Notes under the pieces: generated by a model
Database searches by the model: none
The model's input: the letters and a program-made list of their open reading frames with translations, nothing else
What the model was told of the DNA's origin: nothing
Part shown: in pieces, positions 24,983-37,178 of the stretch
Position numbering within the stretch: the stretch's first letter is position 1
How the letters are laid out: each line of letters starts with the position of its first letter
Made by a program: the position numbers and the translations under genes
Source of the DNA: Carex sylvatica
Lineage: Eukaryota; Streptophyta; Magnoliopsida; Poales; Cyperaceae
Assembly: GCA_964058845.1 (NCBI GenBank)
Contig: CAXKVR010000043.1
Location: forward strand, 310,001 to 374,000
Reading direction: 5' to 3'
Length of the DNA stretch: 64,000 nucleotides

Positions 24983-25494
24983 TTAGCTCATCTTGTTTCT
25001 TTGTTTAATGTAAATATGAGGTCTTTTATGATCTATGACTATGAGGATGTTTTGGGGTTTGGCATTTGTATGAGTTGAGAAATCCTTGCGGATTTGGTTG
25101 ACATGCAGCCTTTTTTTTTTGGCAAGATTGTATTGTGCAGCCTCAATAAGAGAGCTCAGAAACCGCCCCCTTTTTTTGTAGATGTTTGATGAGGGAATGA
25201 ATCAATAAAGGTGCCAAACTTTACTGTCAAAACCCAAAAGATTTTGTTGTAATTATGGTTATGTTAAGTTAATTTTAGTGAACCTGTGAAGAAGAGTTTA
25301 ATTTTTGGTTGAATGCAGCGCAAGTTGTTTAATTTCATATGTGGTACGTAATAATTAATTAATGAGATGCATGTCCGAGAAAGTTTTAATGGAAGTTGCT
25401 TCTTTTTGTTTGGCTTTTAATCTAATCAGATGTTCTTGTTGTCAGTTGAACGAAGTCATCACAAACATTTGTCAATTCTTGCAATCATAAATAA

Positions 25495-28400
25495 GTTCGG
25501 TGTTAGACTACTGTTAGTACATGACTGCCTTTTGGTAGACATTTATATCTGTTGTCATTTATTATAATTATAATTTATTTTCTATCGGTATTCTTGAATA
25601 ATTGCACTATTATTAAGAATGACTGTGGTTAAGATCACTCGTGGATTGCATTGCATATATATATAACCGCTGTGGTTAAGATCAAGTTAATTATTTCTTT
25701 GCTGCTTTTCATGAGCTGACTTTTCAGAATGCATGCCTCACTAGCAGAAATCAAATTAAGGACTTGTCAAACAAAGAAAAAAGGATAAATTAAAATGATA
25801 GAAACAAATTAAGGAAAAGATGACAAGAAACGTAGCACAATAAAACTCTTCGAAACAAAACACTTGAACAAATCAATAACCAATAATTTATAACGAGCAA
25901 GTCGAGGGCTCCAAAAGCCAACAATCTCCCTCTTTTGACGATTTGCAAAACATGCATATCAAGTGAGTGCATAAATTAGTTATTTCTACAAAATTTGTAA
26001 AATATAAAAATTTTGAAGTTTTTGTTTTTCCCTTTATCTTATGTTTTTGTTTTGTATATCATGGAATACCAATATAACATGAACTTGTAATATATATCTT
26101 CCTTTTTGAAAATGATCAAAAAAAATAAAATAGAGTTATTCTCAAAACGAAGAAAGTGCTTCCCCTCAATTCATGCACTCCCCCCTTAATTTGATAAAAT
26201 TATAAATTAAGGACTATGAATAAAAAATCAATAGAATATTGAAATTAAAGCGTGTAAATTTTACACATTATTTGATTACAAATTAAAAGCAAGAAGGATT
26301 AAAATCCTTGCTCTGAGCTAGCGTGGCTTACCGTTCCAGGCCTTTTACTTATATCAAAGAAAATACCTCAGATGGTACCATTACTTGGTACTGATGCAAT
26401 GGACAATCAAAATGACAAATACACGGATGATATTTACCTTACAAAGATGAAAAACTGCATGAACAAATTTTGATCATATATCACTTCTGTCACTTATTGT
26501 TGAAGTAGATGAAAAAAGACCGAGAGGTAAAGATTTTTCTGGAAATAAAAAAAAGCCAATGGAGGTAGGAGATTCAAAATTTGTGAATTTTACTGATTTT
26601 ATTCATTATTTTACAAAAAAATAAAGCAAGAATCTAATAGGAAATGAGCATTAAATCATAATTGTAGGAGGACATTATATTAGTCAATTCTTTTTTTTCT
26701 TTTCTTTGTGATGGCATTAGTCAATTACTCAATTTGAATTAGACATAACAAATTAAATAAGCATACAATGATGTTGTTACAATAATGATGATAAATTAAT
26801 TAACCCGAAGAAAAAGTTGGTAGCCTAAAAATGAGAAGAATTCTTTTTATATTTCGTTTGTGTTATATATACTGGCAAACGAATGTATATCGATCTTGTC
26901 AGTAATTAATTCATTTATTCATGGTTCAATTGACACACCAAAATGGTGGTGAGAGCAATTGGTTTAAGTAATATCATGATATTGGAAAGAATGTAAAGGA
27001 ATAGAAAATATGAAAGAAGTATTACCTCACAAAAAGTGGGAAGTCAGCTTAACCTGTAGGGAGCACACTACAGGTCATCGCTGCTGCTTGGAACTTTCAG
27101 ATAAGAAAGGAGAAAAATCTGAATGAAAAAAATCAAATTATAAAGGGAAACTGCAATAAACTCTACGTTCCTTAACTTGGAATCCTAGTAAATATTAGTA
27201 GCAGTAGAAGTGTAGTAAGTTGTAACTAACAATGCGAACATTAAAAGTACAGATTGGTCCACTGTCATAGCAATACATTATATGTCCATGGAAGATGAAC
27301 GTGTTGACTGCTCTGTGATGGTTTGGTAGAATTGGGAAGAGTAAATAAAGTGTGACGGTACTGACAACATGTACGGATACATAATCAAATGTTTCGTAGA
27401 CAATTTAATTTTTATGTGAAGGACAACAGCAACATGAAAACCTCAGTGAATGAGAAACAACAACAAAAAGTAATTTACCAAAATATGAGCAGGGAGTTTC
27501 CTCATAGATCCATCGGCAATTTTTTTTTTTTTTCTGTTCACCTAGCATCAGACTGCACGGTTGAAGGTGCTTCAATTAATAATTTAACAAAGTTTCAGAA
27601 AATGTGGTATTGTGCAGAGACATGCTGGTATTGTATGGAACTCACTTTGAAGTAAATGCTCAGTTAATGTAGACAGTTGAGAACTAAGCTGACATGATCT
27701 GTCCAACATTTTTTTTTAAAAGAACAATTAACACCATATTTCTGGAGAAGCCAAGGCAGCCATAATTACTTTCATTAATATAGAACCATGCTGACTGTGC
27801 AATTATGAAATCATAATTGGAGTTTTTTTTTTAACAACGACTTGTTTGACTAAAATAAAAGGACAAAAATGCTAACATTTTTTATTTTTTGGGATACTTT
27901 GTACTTTGTAAGAGCTCATTTAAAATGTACGAATGATTTGTCCCATGAAAAAGTTCTGCTAATCGCAATTTCATATTCTTACCATGAGTGTGGCATTATA
28001 CATGAATACTGCGCAACCCAAGACTCATATGCCAGTATATTTACCCCATTGATATTGTCGGTTTATGAGGTTTGTACATGTAATTACCCCTAAACTTACT
28101 GGCAGATATGAACTGATATGCCACATATTGAAAACTGATCTGAATTTATTTGCAATGGAACCTCTGCATTAGTATAGTAGAAAGTAACTTACTTATTGAT
28201 GACGAGGAGGACCGACGAGGCAGGAAGATCGATAGCAAGTGGAAAAGTCAGGTAGAAGATTACCAAAGTTGGAATTACACTGTCAATTGTAAAATATAAT
28301 CACCGATGGGAGGAAAATTTGATTATTCTTGAAAGTATGCATATGTTAATACAAGCTAGGTTGCATGTGGAGTGATTTTACAGTTCAAGTAAACATAGTT

Positions 28401-29470
28401 AACTGACAAAATGAGGACATATTTGCAAATAGTAGGCAAAAATAAATTTGTATTTGAGTAATATTTGCATTCCATCGGGACAAATGCAATCATATTCTAT
28501 TTCACATATAAACTTGAAATTTCAGCTATCTCAAGGGATATGAATTCCATCTGTACTCCCATCCGAGCACAAATTAGTTTGGAGCATAGTTAAAATATTG
28601 GAGGTGTCCGATTTGAAATTAATGGCAAATAGAAATGGATGATATAGATGTCATACTAAATAATCAAATATTGCACTGGATCTGAGTTGAAGGATAGAGA
28701 ACCCCCAAATTGAAAAAAATATTTCCACATGACAAATCGTACGTATATTTTTATAAACCATACTTCAAAAAATTGAAATTGAGCCCTAATAAATGACGAA
28801 AACAATGTATGAAATTTATCAGTTTGGATGAAATCAAAATTCTAACTTTGAGCACATGGAAACACCTCCATCAATTTGGACATAAAAGTTGGAGTATATA
28901 TATATATTTAAACGGGGAAAGAATAACAATAGGAGAACTTTCTTTTGAGACTAAATCATATTGACTACTAATTTGAATTTCTTTACAATCGAACATGTGT
29001 ATCATTAAATTGGAGAGTAACTTACTGATGAAGAGGAGGACCGACGAGGCAGGTACAGTAACAGCAAGCAGGAGAATCAGGTGGGAAATGGCCGACGGAG
29101 AAGGACCGAACGAAGGAAAGAACAATAGTCGGAGGTTTTGAGATGAGGGAGTCTATTGTGTTAGACGATGGAAATGGAAGACTTTGTAATGGCGGTGACA
29201 GGCGGTACACAAATGGCAGGGCCACGCGGCCTCAAGCTGAGAGACACGCGTCAATGAGGCGAGGAAGAGAGGTAAGTTTTGGAATGGGATGGCGTAATAA
29301 AAATTGAGATCCAAGCACATTGAGAGATTCCTTATGATGACGGTAAGTGACATCAGCATGAAAATTATGAACCACAGGTTAAAGATCAGATGGAATAGAG
29401 ACGGAGTGCTACTGTTGCTCGCTATAGTAACCCTCATTGCCCTTTAATAATATATAATTAGCTAGGTAAG
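25495..29470. other. Right-arm segment without a left-arm counterpart
   Basis: About 4 kb with no recognisable gene or transposon ends. A direct repeat is present: 28138-28250 resembles 28973-29085, including the shared GAGGAGGACCGACGAGGCAGG-type core. On the minus strand the second copy could encode a short hydrophobic peptide ending at a GTAAGT donor, but no full gene can be built. A short hairpin (ACCTGTAG...CTACAGGT) lies near 27052-27077. Confidence 0.45.
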
Positions 29471-30847
29471 AGATCAATCATTCAATTTGCAAAATGTCAT
29501 TTTGCTTCGATGATATAAATAAATAAACCAGCATCCAACCTTTGCACGGTTTCAATTCTCAACATAAATTTGGTATGACACATCCACCGATTATCCAATT
29601 TAATTTATCAAATAGCTAGAAAGGCAATTGTCAACTGCCCATTATATATCTGTCTGATATATATTCATTAAGTATATATAGAGTCTTCATAGTCAGCATA
29701 AATTAATAAAACAAATACCATGTTGTCTACTTAGAAAACATTAATTCTTTTGATATCCATAAAATTAGAAATAAACAAAAATATATATTGGTTTGATCCG
29801 CACTCTGAAGAAAAGAAAATGCTAATTGGGGTGTTCTCACCTCAATTATAATAAACAGAAACAATTTGTCTTCAAACCTCCACTTGCTTTTTTTTTTCTT
29901 ATTGAATAAATTAAGGTAAGTTAAACGATACCACGCGAATGCATGGGATCGAGGTTAAATATAATATAAGTCAATGTAGATATCTCCGTAGATATATCTT
30001 ATATTTAAATTACAGGAGTGGGTCTATTTTTCTATTAATTATATGGAATTATTAATTGCAGTGGAAATGTGACCAGGTCGTGTTTTTTTAAGGTACTACC
30101 AATTGACAATTTCAATCAAACATTGATATGTTCTAGAAGCTGCACAAAATTCAGCAAATTTTCAATCCATCATTGGGATAGTATCATTGATATGTTCTAG
30201 AGAAAAGAGAGGTAGTATATATATTTGGCTAGAAAAAAAAGTCATAAGACTATTAGTTATTTATAGACACTATTATAATTTTTTTTGTTGCCATTGGTTA
30301 TAATTAAATCTTATCATTTGTTTTTGATCTGATGCATATCACTTCGATAGGAAAAGTATGTACATATGTCATCGGTTGAAAACTGATAGCGCTGGTACTT
30401 TTTTTATCGGTTGAAAATTGTTCAACCGATGGTGTTGGTACTTTTTTCATAATTTTCCATGGTTTTAAGTACCTTTTTACCATCTGTTGATCTGATTTAA
30501 CCGTTGGTGTTTATATTTTTTTTTGTTTTTTTTAAATGTTTGCGGAATGCTGATTGAAAATTAAAATATATTCAAAACACCACTTCAATTACAATAATAA
30601 AAAAAGAAAAGACTAGATCCATTTCATTCTTTAGCCAAATAAATATAATGCATCACAGGAGAGAAACAAAAACATGCATTAGTTATTCGACTATTTGTGT
30701 CACTAACCTATATCCAACTTACTACCATATATATCTATCTACTTAGAAAAAAACATATCTTGCACAAATCCAACCCAAGAACAGATCTTGCACAAATCTA
30801 ACCCACTATCAGACATATCTATCTACTTAGACAAACAATCTGTACGA

Positions 30848-30973
30848 TCAAGCTCTCTCACCTTTGATCCTCTTAGGCTCCTAGCGAGCAACCCTCTTGG
30901 CATGAATTACGTAGAGATTTGTATCCTCGAACCTGACCAGGTACGCTTCAATCGCCTTCTGGTACTTCCTGAT
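30848..30973 (-). pseudogene. Captured histone H3 fragment, internally deleted
   Basis: Minus-strand translation gives IRKYQK, then directly EAYLVRFEDTNLYVIHAKRV, an in-frame stop, and RIKGERA followed by a TGA. These match the H3 blocks [27 protein letters not shown] and the H3 C-terminus RIRGERA. The globular part between KYQK and EAYLV is missing, as are most residues after KRV. It cannot encode a working histone. The fragment sits in the CACTA element, which presumably captured it. Confidence 0.82.
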
Positions 30974-31226
30974 GACATATGCCAAAACAACATCCAAGGA
31001 TATGAAAGAAAAAAAATAGAAAAAAATAGGTAGTTGCTAATTAATATAGCACTTAATGCTCATATTGCTCATATTTGCTCATATAGCACTATTCTTGTAT
31101 AATTCCATGCAAAAATTAGCCTATGATGTAGTTGCGAGTTGTAAACAATATCAATAGGAAAAAATAGCCTGATAAATGTTATAGTATGAACATCAAATAC
31201 AAAAACTATCAGTCTGTTGAACTAAC

Positions 31227-31283
31227 CTTGTATGCATTCGTAAGCCCCGCACCACCATCAACTTCAATCCATGGATTTATTCC
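31227..31283 (-). pseudogene. RPE: Captured ribulose-phosphate 3-epimerase exon
   Basis: A 57-bp minus-strand exon encodes GINPWIEVDGGAGLTNAYK, close to the conserved RPE segment NPWIEVDGG..NAYK that carries a catalytic aspartate. It has an intact acceptor (TTTCAG before 31283) and donor (GTTAGT after 31227), both in phase 0. Other RPE exons were not found nearby, so this is a single captured exon with intron edges inside the CACTA element. Confidence 0.8.
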
Positions 31284-32042
31284 CTGAAACAAAGTAAAGA
31301 TGATTCGCAACTTCAGATATTTCTCTTATTTTATAAAAAAAGATAAGCAGATTTTTTTTTAACATTTCATGGGCACAAATGATATTTTTTTATGTTTAAA
31401 ATTTTACAAGATTATTTGCAACACTCTTTCAACTGATAAAAAAGAGTACATGTTATTGCTCTTTATAAACACCGTGTACAGAAGTTGAAAACCATTCGTC
31501 TATTATTTTTAGAAAAGATCCAAATTTGCCACTATTGACTTTAAAAGAAAACATTTTCATACATAGTACACACATTTTAAATTAACAAGTACTCACTCTA
31601 TTGTCATGCAACTATAGGATTAACCTATTTTTTAGCAGACTGAACTACAAGATGGAGTTAATAAACATCAAATGAACAACTTATGAGACTTCTTTTTAAA
31701 TCTCTTCTTGTTTGAAAATCACCAAGTGCAAGTGAAGCTACACCGTAGTGATCCTTTTGCCTTCTATGCATGTACTTATGCCTACTCTGATATGGCTTCA
31801 AGTAACTGCATTTTACAGTGCCAAAGTTTCAACAAAAGATATTTTTACAGAATGTCATTACTGTTGCTAACAATATAAAATAAAACACAATAAGAATAGG
31901 CTGAGTAAGTGAGGAATGAGCATAGTACCATTTGACGCTTTAACTCTCATACCTTCTTCTGCATGTCAAATCAGATTACTTTGTTAGCTCAAAGAAAGAT
32001 GTAAAATAAAAAAGTAGGTAAAAGAGAAGAAGATTTCATAAC

Positions 32043-32117
32043 CTCCTCTTCTTTGAGGCACACATTCTCTTCTCTCAATTGAGTCAGCTCAGCTTCAACC
32101 TTGACCGTGTATGCAGA
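32043..32117 (-). pseudogene. Captured bZIP (ABF/ABI5-type) leucine-zipper fragment
   Basis: Minus strand encodes SAYTVKVEAELTQLREEN then VCLKEEE. This matches the start of the zipper in ABA-responsive bZIP factors (AYTVELEAELxQLxEEN). It ends at a GT donor (GAG|GTTATG). The basic DNA-binding region is absent and the upstream edge has no acceptor, so this is a truncated capture within the CACTA element. Confidence 0.72.
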
Positions 32118-33774
32118 CACCAAAATAAAATATGAAACAAGAGAAATCTGTAGATCTGACTGAGAGATTCAATTAAATCAAAATCTAGACCAAGTTACTA
32201 AAACAAAAACAAAAAACTCCTCAATTGTACACACAATTCACTAAAAACAAAAAGAAGAAAGAAAAATTTAAAATTCAATAATGACACAATAGAACTATCT
32301 TTGCAATTTGAACACTACATAAAATTTTCCTGAAGAGTCAACTTGTTCCGTTTGTACACCACAGAAAATTAACATAAATTCATGAATCAACTCAAAGAGA
32401 AATAATTGGAGAAGGGGTAGTAGTAATTGTACCAAATTCATCGTGACCAAGCTCTCCGCCAAGTTGGTACCGAATTGAGCGTCGATTTGTACGATAATAT
32501 GGCATGGAGAGAATACCAGTTGAGTACAGTGCTCGGTGCTCCGACTCAGAGAGAGAGACAACGGGGTGAGGTTTGGGGCTCGGTGCTCGAGAGAGAGAGA
32601 GAGGACGGAGGAAATGGCGGCTCAGGAGAGAGAAAGGAATGGTGCGGAGATGATCTACTGCGGCGATGAGGTGAGAGAGAGGTTTGAGTCGACAGAGAAG
32701 ACTAGCGAAGAGAGCGGAGAGGAGGAGAGAAGAAGAGAGACGTTGGGAGAAGGGGTCTAGGTTTTTGATTGGGAGGGAGCTAGAATGAAATTTTTTGATC
32801 AAATCTAGGTTTTTGATCTAAAAATTTGGGACTTGGGTTAAAATTTGAAATTTAGAACATCACTATCTGTTCAATATAATAAACAGTTGGTGTTGATCTA
32901 TGCAACACCAGCTGCTCATATGACCAACAGTTGACAAAATTGAACCCATCAACATCATCGGTTGGTTTAACCAATCGATAGTGTAGTGCATGTCTTTACC
33001 AACTGTTGGTCAAAATGAACCGAAGGCAAAAAATGGGGGCTATCAATGCCATCGGTTGGTTATCAAGAACAGACGACAAAAAAGTTCAAAGTAATTACAG
33101 CGCTGCCACTCGTGACGTACACCATCTGTGCGGAAACACATCCGATGGTAAAGGGACAATGGCAAAAATATTTTTTGTAGTAGTGAGATTGAGAATTCGA
33201 TTTCTTTTCACGACTTTATAGTTTTTGCGAGGGTTTTCAAAAAAGAAAAAAATTAGTAAATTGAATAAAAAAATGAATTTTGGAATTTTTTTTCAGTGAA
33301 AGCGATATTTTATACTTGTATCTACTATACTGTATTTAATACACGGTTTAGCAGAAAAAAATCGCGCGGAATATAAGTCGGCGTAGACTAATTTGCAGAT
33401 TAGAAAGAAAAAAAGATACAATGTGGTATGTTACTTCGTTCATAAGAATCACTGATTCGTCATGTTAAAAAAGATGTCTGCCATTGAATCTGTATCCTTT
33501 TCATGAGGCAAATGGAGTCTAATTTAGACTCTAATCCTTTAATTTCATGAGGTTAATAATTTAAAAATATTATATAAAATTTTGAAGATATGAAGATCCT
33601 CTAGTTTTACAGTCATCGATTTGACTTGACTAACTAATTAATTAAGTGTTACTACATTTGTTTTGTTTTTATATATATATAAAAGGACACTATTCTGAAT
33701 CCGCCCCTTATGACAACTTGATATCGAAGTAAATTGAGCAGGAAAATTAAACAATCACACAGAAAGAAAAATAT

Positions 33775-34557
33775 ATGGTATTGTCATCTTCATTCTTTTT
33801 TAATTTGTTTTTAACTATAACCTCCTTTTTAATTAGATACAGGTGTGCAGCATTACGAAATTGATGTCAAATCCTGTCTCTGTCTAAATTCTGTATTCTC
33901 TTTAGTGAAGTGGGCCAGGTTATATTATTGGTTCAAGATAAATAATAACATTAATAACTGAATGATAATGTTACTATACTCAATAATATATATGAAAAAA
34001 AAAACGTATGTTATGGTCCAGTCGAAACTAATTCAAAGTCTGTTGAATTTTTCGATTTTTAATTCATTACTATTAATTTTTTCCAGTATAGTGTCATCAT
34101 CAAATTCTATGCAAATAAAGCTCACAACTGATAGTCAAAACCTCTAAAATAAATAATAATACTAATATATGGGTTTACCTGTTAAGTGATACATATATAT
34201 CATCTCTCTAAAGAAATATATAATTCCATGAAATTAAAGCATGCCAACATATATACGTAGCTTACTTCCACTGTGGATAGATTATTAAATTAATAAATGA
34301 CAACATTATTGATGCATACATAGGCATAGCTCTAGATATATATATATATATATGCCAGATGAAACCTATTGCATGCTTACGTGAGCTTCTCATTATCAAT
34401 TATTTTATTCAATTATTCACAAAAAATTATTGACATTTGATACCGACAATTAGATAAATTTATAATTAGTAGTTTTAACTTTTTGTTCACTCATGAAATA
34501 ATTACGAGTAATTTATAAATTATCAATGACTAATGATGTGATGACAAACTATTTAAC
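33775..34557. repeat. Third, inverted copy of the palindrome loop
   Basis: Reverse complement of 17915-19125, with anchors such as GAAACCTATTGCATGCTTAC and CTTACTTCCACTGTGGATAG. It lacks the MITE at 18508-18906. It ends abruptly at 34557, 3' of which the copia element begins; the partner at 17915 likewise ends next to a MITE. Confidence 0.82.
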
Positions 34558-34581
34558 GACAACCTAATTAAACCAATAATT

Positions 34582-37170
34582 GTAGACACTTTATTGAAAT
34601 TTAGAGTGAAAAAATGAATTATGAAATATTGTTTTTTATTGATTGTTCAGTTATATTACAAGGCCTATACATGAGTATTTCTATCCTAAAATCCAACTAG
34701 CCGTTGTACTATTTTCTAAATTACAGTGGCTGTAATCTGCATCCTAATTATGCCTTAATTACAAAGATTTACTAGCTGTTACTAAGATTCAGCTAGGTAC
34801 CAAAAATAGCTTAACAACTATATACTTGGAGGCTAGCTTATTTGTTGCCTAAACTGCCAATGATGAATATTCTGCGATGGATTTCTTTATTCTTTAATAC
34901 CCCTCAATTTGGGTTTGAATAAATTAATTAAGCCCAACTTTCCAAGTATGTTTAGATGACCGGCTTTGTTGAGTGCTTTAGTAAAGACATCTGCCAGTTG
35001 TTCTTTGCTTCTAAAGAATGGGATTTCAATTTCTCCCGACTGTACTTTTTCTCTGACGAAGTGACAGTCGACCTCTATGTGTTTTGTTCTTTCATGGAAC
35101 ACTGGGTTGGATGCAATATGTTGTGCAGCTTGGTTGTCACAGTATATTTTTATTGCTCCCTTGTGCTCCATCTTCATGTCGCTAAGTAGTTGCTTGATCT
35201 AGATGAGCTCACTCGAAGTGGATGCCAGAGCTCGATATTCTGTTTCCGCACTTGACCTTGCCACCACATTCTGTTTCTTACTCTTCCATGTGACCAAGTT
35301 GCCACCTACAAAGGTACAAAATCCCGTGGTTGATTTTCTGTCGCAGCTACCAGCCCAATCTGCATCAGAGAAACCAACCACTTCATTAGAATTATTTTGT
35401 TTCATCCAAATTTCTTGACCTGGAGTGCTTTTCAGATATCTCAGTATTCTATCGATAGCACTCAAGTGACTGGTGCGTGGAGCATGCATAAATTGGCTTA
35501 TAACACTAACTGCAAAGGCAATGTTAGGTCTGGTAACTGTAAGGTAAATTAACTTGCCTACCAACCTTTAATATTGTCCTATGTCAGGTAGTGGTTCACC
35601 ATCCTCAATTCCAAGTTTAATATTTGTCTCCATTGGGGTATTGGCTGGTTTAGTTCCCAATTTATTAGTTTCTTTTAACAGGTCAATGACATATTTTCTT
35701 TGTCATAGAAATAAGCCCTTACTTGAATGAGCTATTTCTATTTCTAAAAAATATGAAAAGTTCCCAAGGTCCTTGATATCAAATTCCTTCTTCAAATATT
35801 GTTTAACCTTTTTAATTTCCTCATTATTATTTCCAGTGATGATAATATCATCTACATAGACAAGAATAATGTTGGTGTAATTTTGTGACTATTTGACAAA
35901 CATAGAGGAATATGCTATGCATTTATTAAAGTTAATTTTTAAAAGAGAAAAGCTTAGCTTGACATGCATACCATGCTCTTGGTGATTGCTTGAGACCATA
36001 AATAGCTTTCTTTAACTTACACGCTAATGTTGGATCCGATGCATTCTTATGACTTGGAAGAAGGGTCATGTAGACCTTTTCTTCCAATGATCCTTGGAGA
36101 AATGCATTTTTTACATCAATTTGGAACAAATTTCATCCTAAGTTGATGGCTACCGATAGTAAAATTCTAATAATGTTCATTTTTGCTACTGGTGCAAAGG
36201 TTTCTTGGTAGTAAATACTATACGTTTGGGTGAATCATTTGGCCACTAACCTAGCTTTGTATCTTTCAATCGTACCATCACTATTGTATTTCATTTTATA
36301 TATCCATTTGCAACCTACGGGTTTTTTATTCTTTGGTAAATGAATAATATCCCATGTATCATTTTTTTTCTAAAGCTTGAAGTTCTTCTTTCATAGCCTT
36401 ACGACGGATCGAACTTTGGTTTGCTTCATTAAAATTGGTTGGTTCAGTTTGATGGATGATGTTACTCAAGTAGGCCCTATACGTAGCAGACACCTTATCA
36501 TAAGAAATAAAATTTTGAATTTGATACATCAACTGATGGAATACATAATCTCTTAGTTAATCTCTTAGTTTGATTGGAGGCTGAGTTTGTCTTATTGATC
36601 TTCTCAAGCCACTTTCTTCTTGAGTTACTTCTTCGCTTGAGTCAATTTCAATCTCTTCTTGAGATGCTTCTTCACTTGACTCAGTTTCTTCATTTTCTCC
36701 CCCTGAAGGGATTGCACTTGTTTCACCAGTGTGATCTCTTTCAACCTGTTCTTGATTTATTTCTTCATAAAATATAAAATTATTTGGAGACAATTGTATT
36801 GGTTGATCTCGTGCATTTCCTTGTTCATTTGTTTGATAATATGGTTCATTTTCAAAGAATGACACATCTCGTGAAATATAAAGCTTATGATTTTTTGGGT
36901 CATAACACTTATATCATTTCTTTTCTAGAGAAGTATCCCAAAAAAATAGCTTTAACCGAATTTTTATCTAACTTATATTGTTCTTTTATATGCACAAAAC
37001 ATGTACACACCCAAATATTATTATATGGTTAAGATCAATTTTTCTACCCTTAAGAATTTCTAAATGACTCATGTTCCTAAGTCTAGCACTTGGTAGTCTA
37101 TTTATAAGATAAGTTGCTGTTAACACGCCTCTGACCACATAGGCAATACATAGTATCATGCCTAGCCAAG
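34582..37170 (-). pseudogene. Broken Ty1/copia retrotransposon
   Basis: Minus-strand fragments occur in copia order: a degenerate integrase tail (NRLPSARLRNMSHLEI, about 37020-37110), an acidic linker ending RRSIRQTQPPIKLRD (36557-36865), reverse transcriptase [15 protein letters not shown]...[14 protein letters not shown] (35932-36129) with broken flanks, then RNase H LTWKSKKQNVVARSSAETEY-type sequence (35199-35564) and the terminal [25 protein letters not shown] block (34887-35177). Frameshifts and stops separate these. The gag, protease and first integrase part are missing; the sequence stops at the foldback element. About 34582-34880 is probably the 3' LTR, starting TGTAGACAC on the plus strand, but no second LTR is available to confirm it. 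Confidence 0.88.
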
Positions 37171-37178
37171 TGGAAATG

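Larger units (their letters stand above)
19437..30160. repeat. Right arm of the large inverted duplication
   Basis: Reverse-complement partner of 2560-16975; see the block list there. Segments without a match are 21497-22620 (CACTA-like), 22950-23558 (MULE-type MITE), about 23690-23935 (small MITE and diverged promoter) and 25495-29470 (unexplained). Around the PPCK gene the two arms have a fixed coordinate sum of 29364 from 4050 to 5356, meaning no indel at all. Confidence 0.8.
30268..33185. mobile_element. Non-autonomous CACTA element carrying gene fragments (Pack-CACTA)
   Basis: The left end reads CACTATTATAATTTTTTTTG and the right end, complemented, CACTACTACAAAAAATA. Both are followed by a TTGCCATTG motif. 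Target duplications AGA are at 30265-30267 and 33186-33188. Motifs of the type CATCGGTTG/CAACCGATG recur in both orientations in the first and last 300 bp, as expected for subterminal transposase-binding repeats. There is no TNP2-like transposase. The interior contains minus-strand fragments of three unrelated genes: histone H3 (30848-30973), ribulose-phosphate 3-epimerase (31227-31283) and an ABF/ABI5-type bZIP factor (32043-32117). Confidence 0.85.

Noticed and set aside
31698..31798. Minus-strand KPYQSRHKYMHRR resembling an NF-YA core
   Set aside because: Needs a two-residue gap against the family and has no further match; too weak for a feature.
32392..32802. 136-residue minus-strand open frame in the CACTA element
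   Set aside because: Serine/leucine-rich from CT and GA repeats, no recognisable domain.
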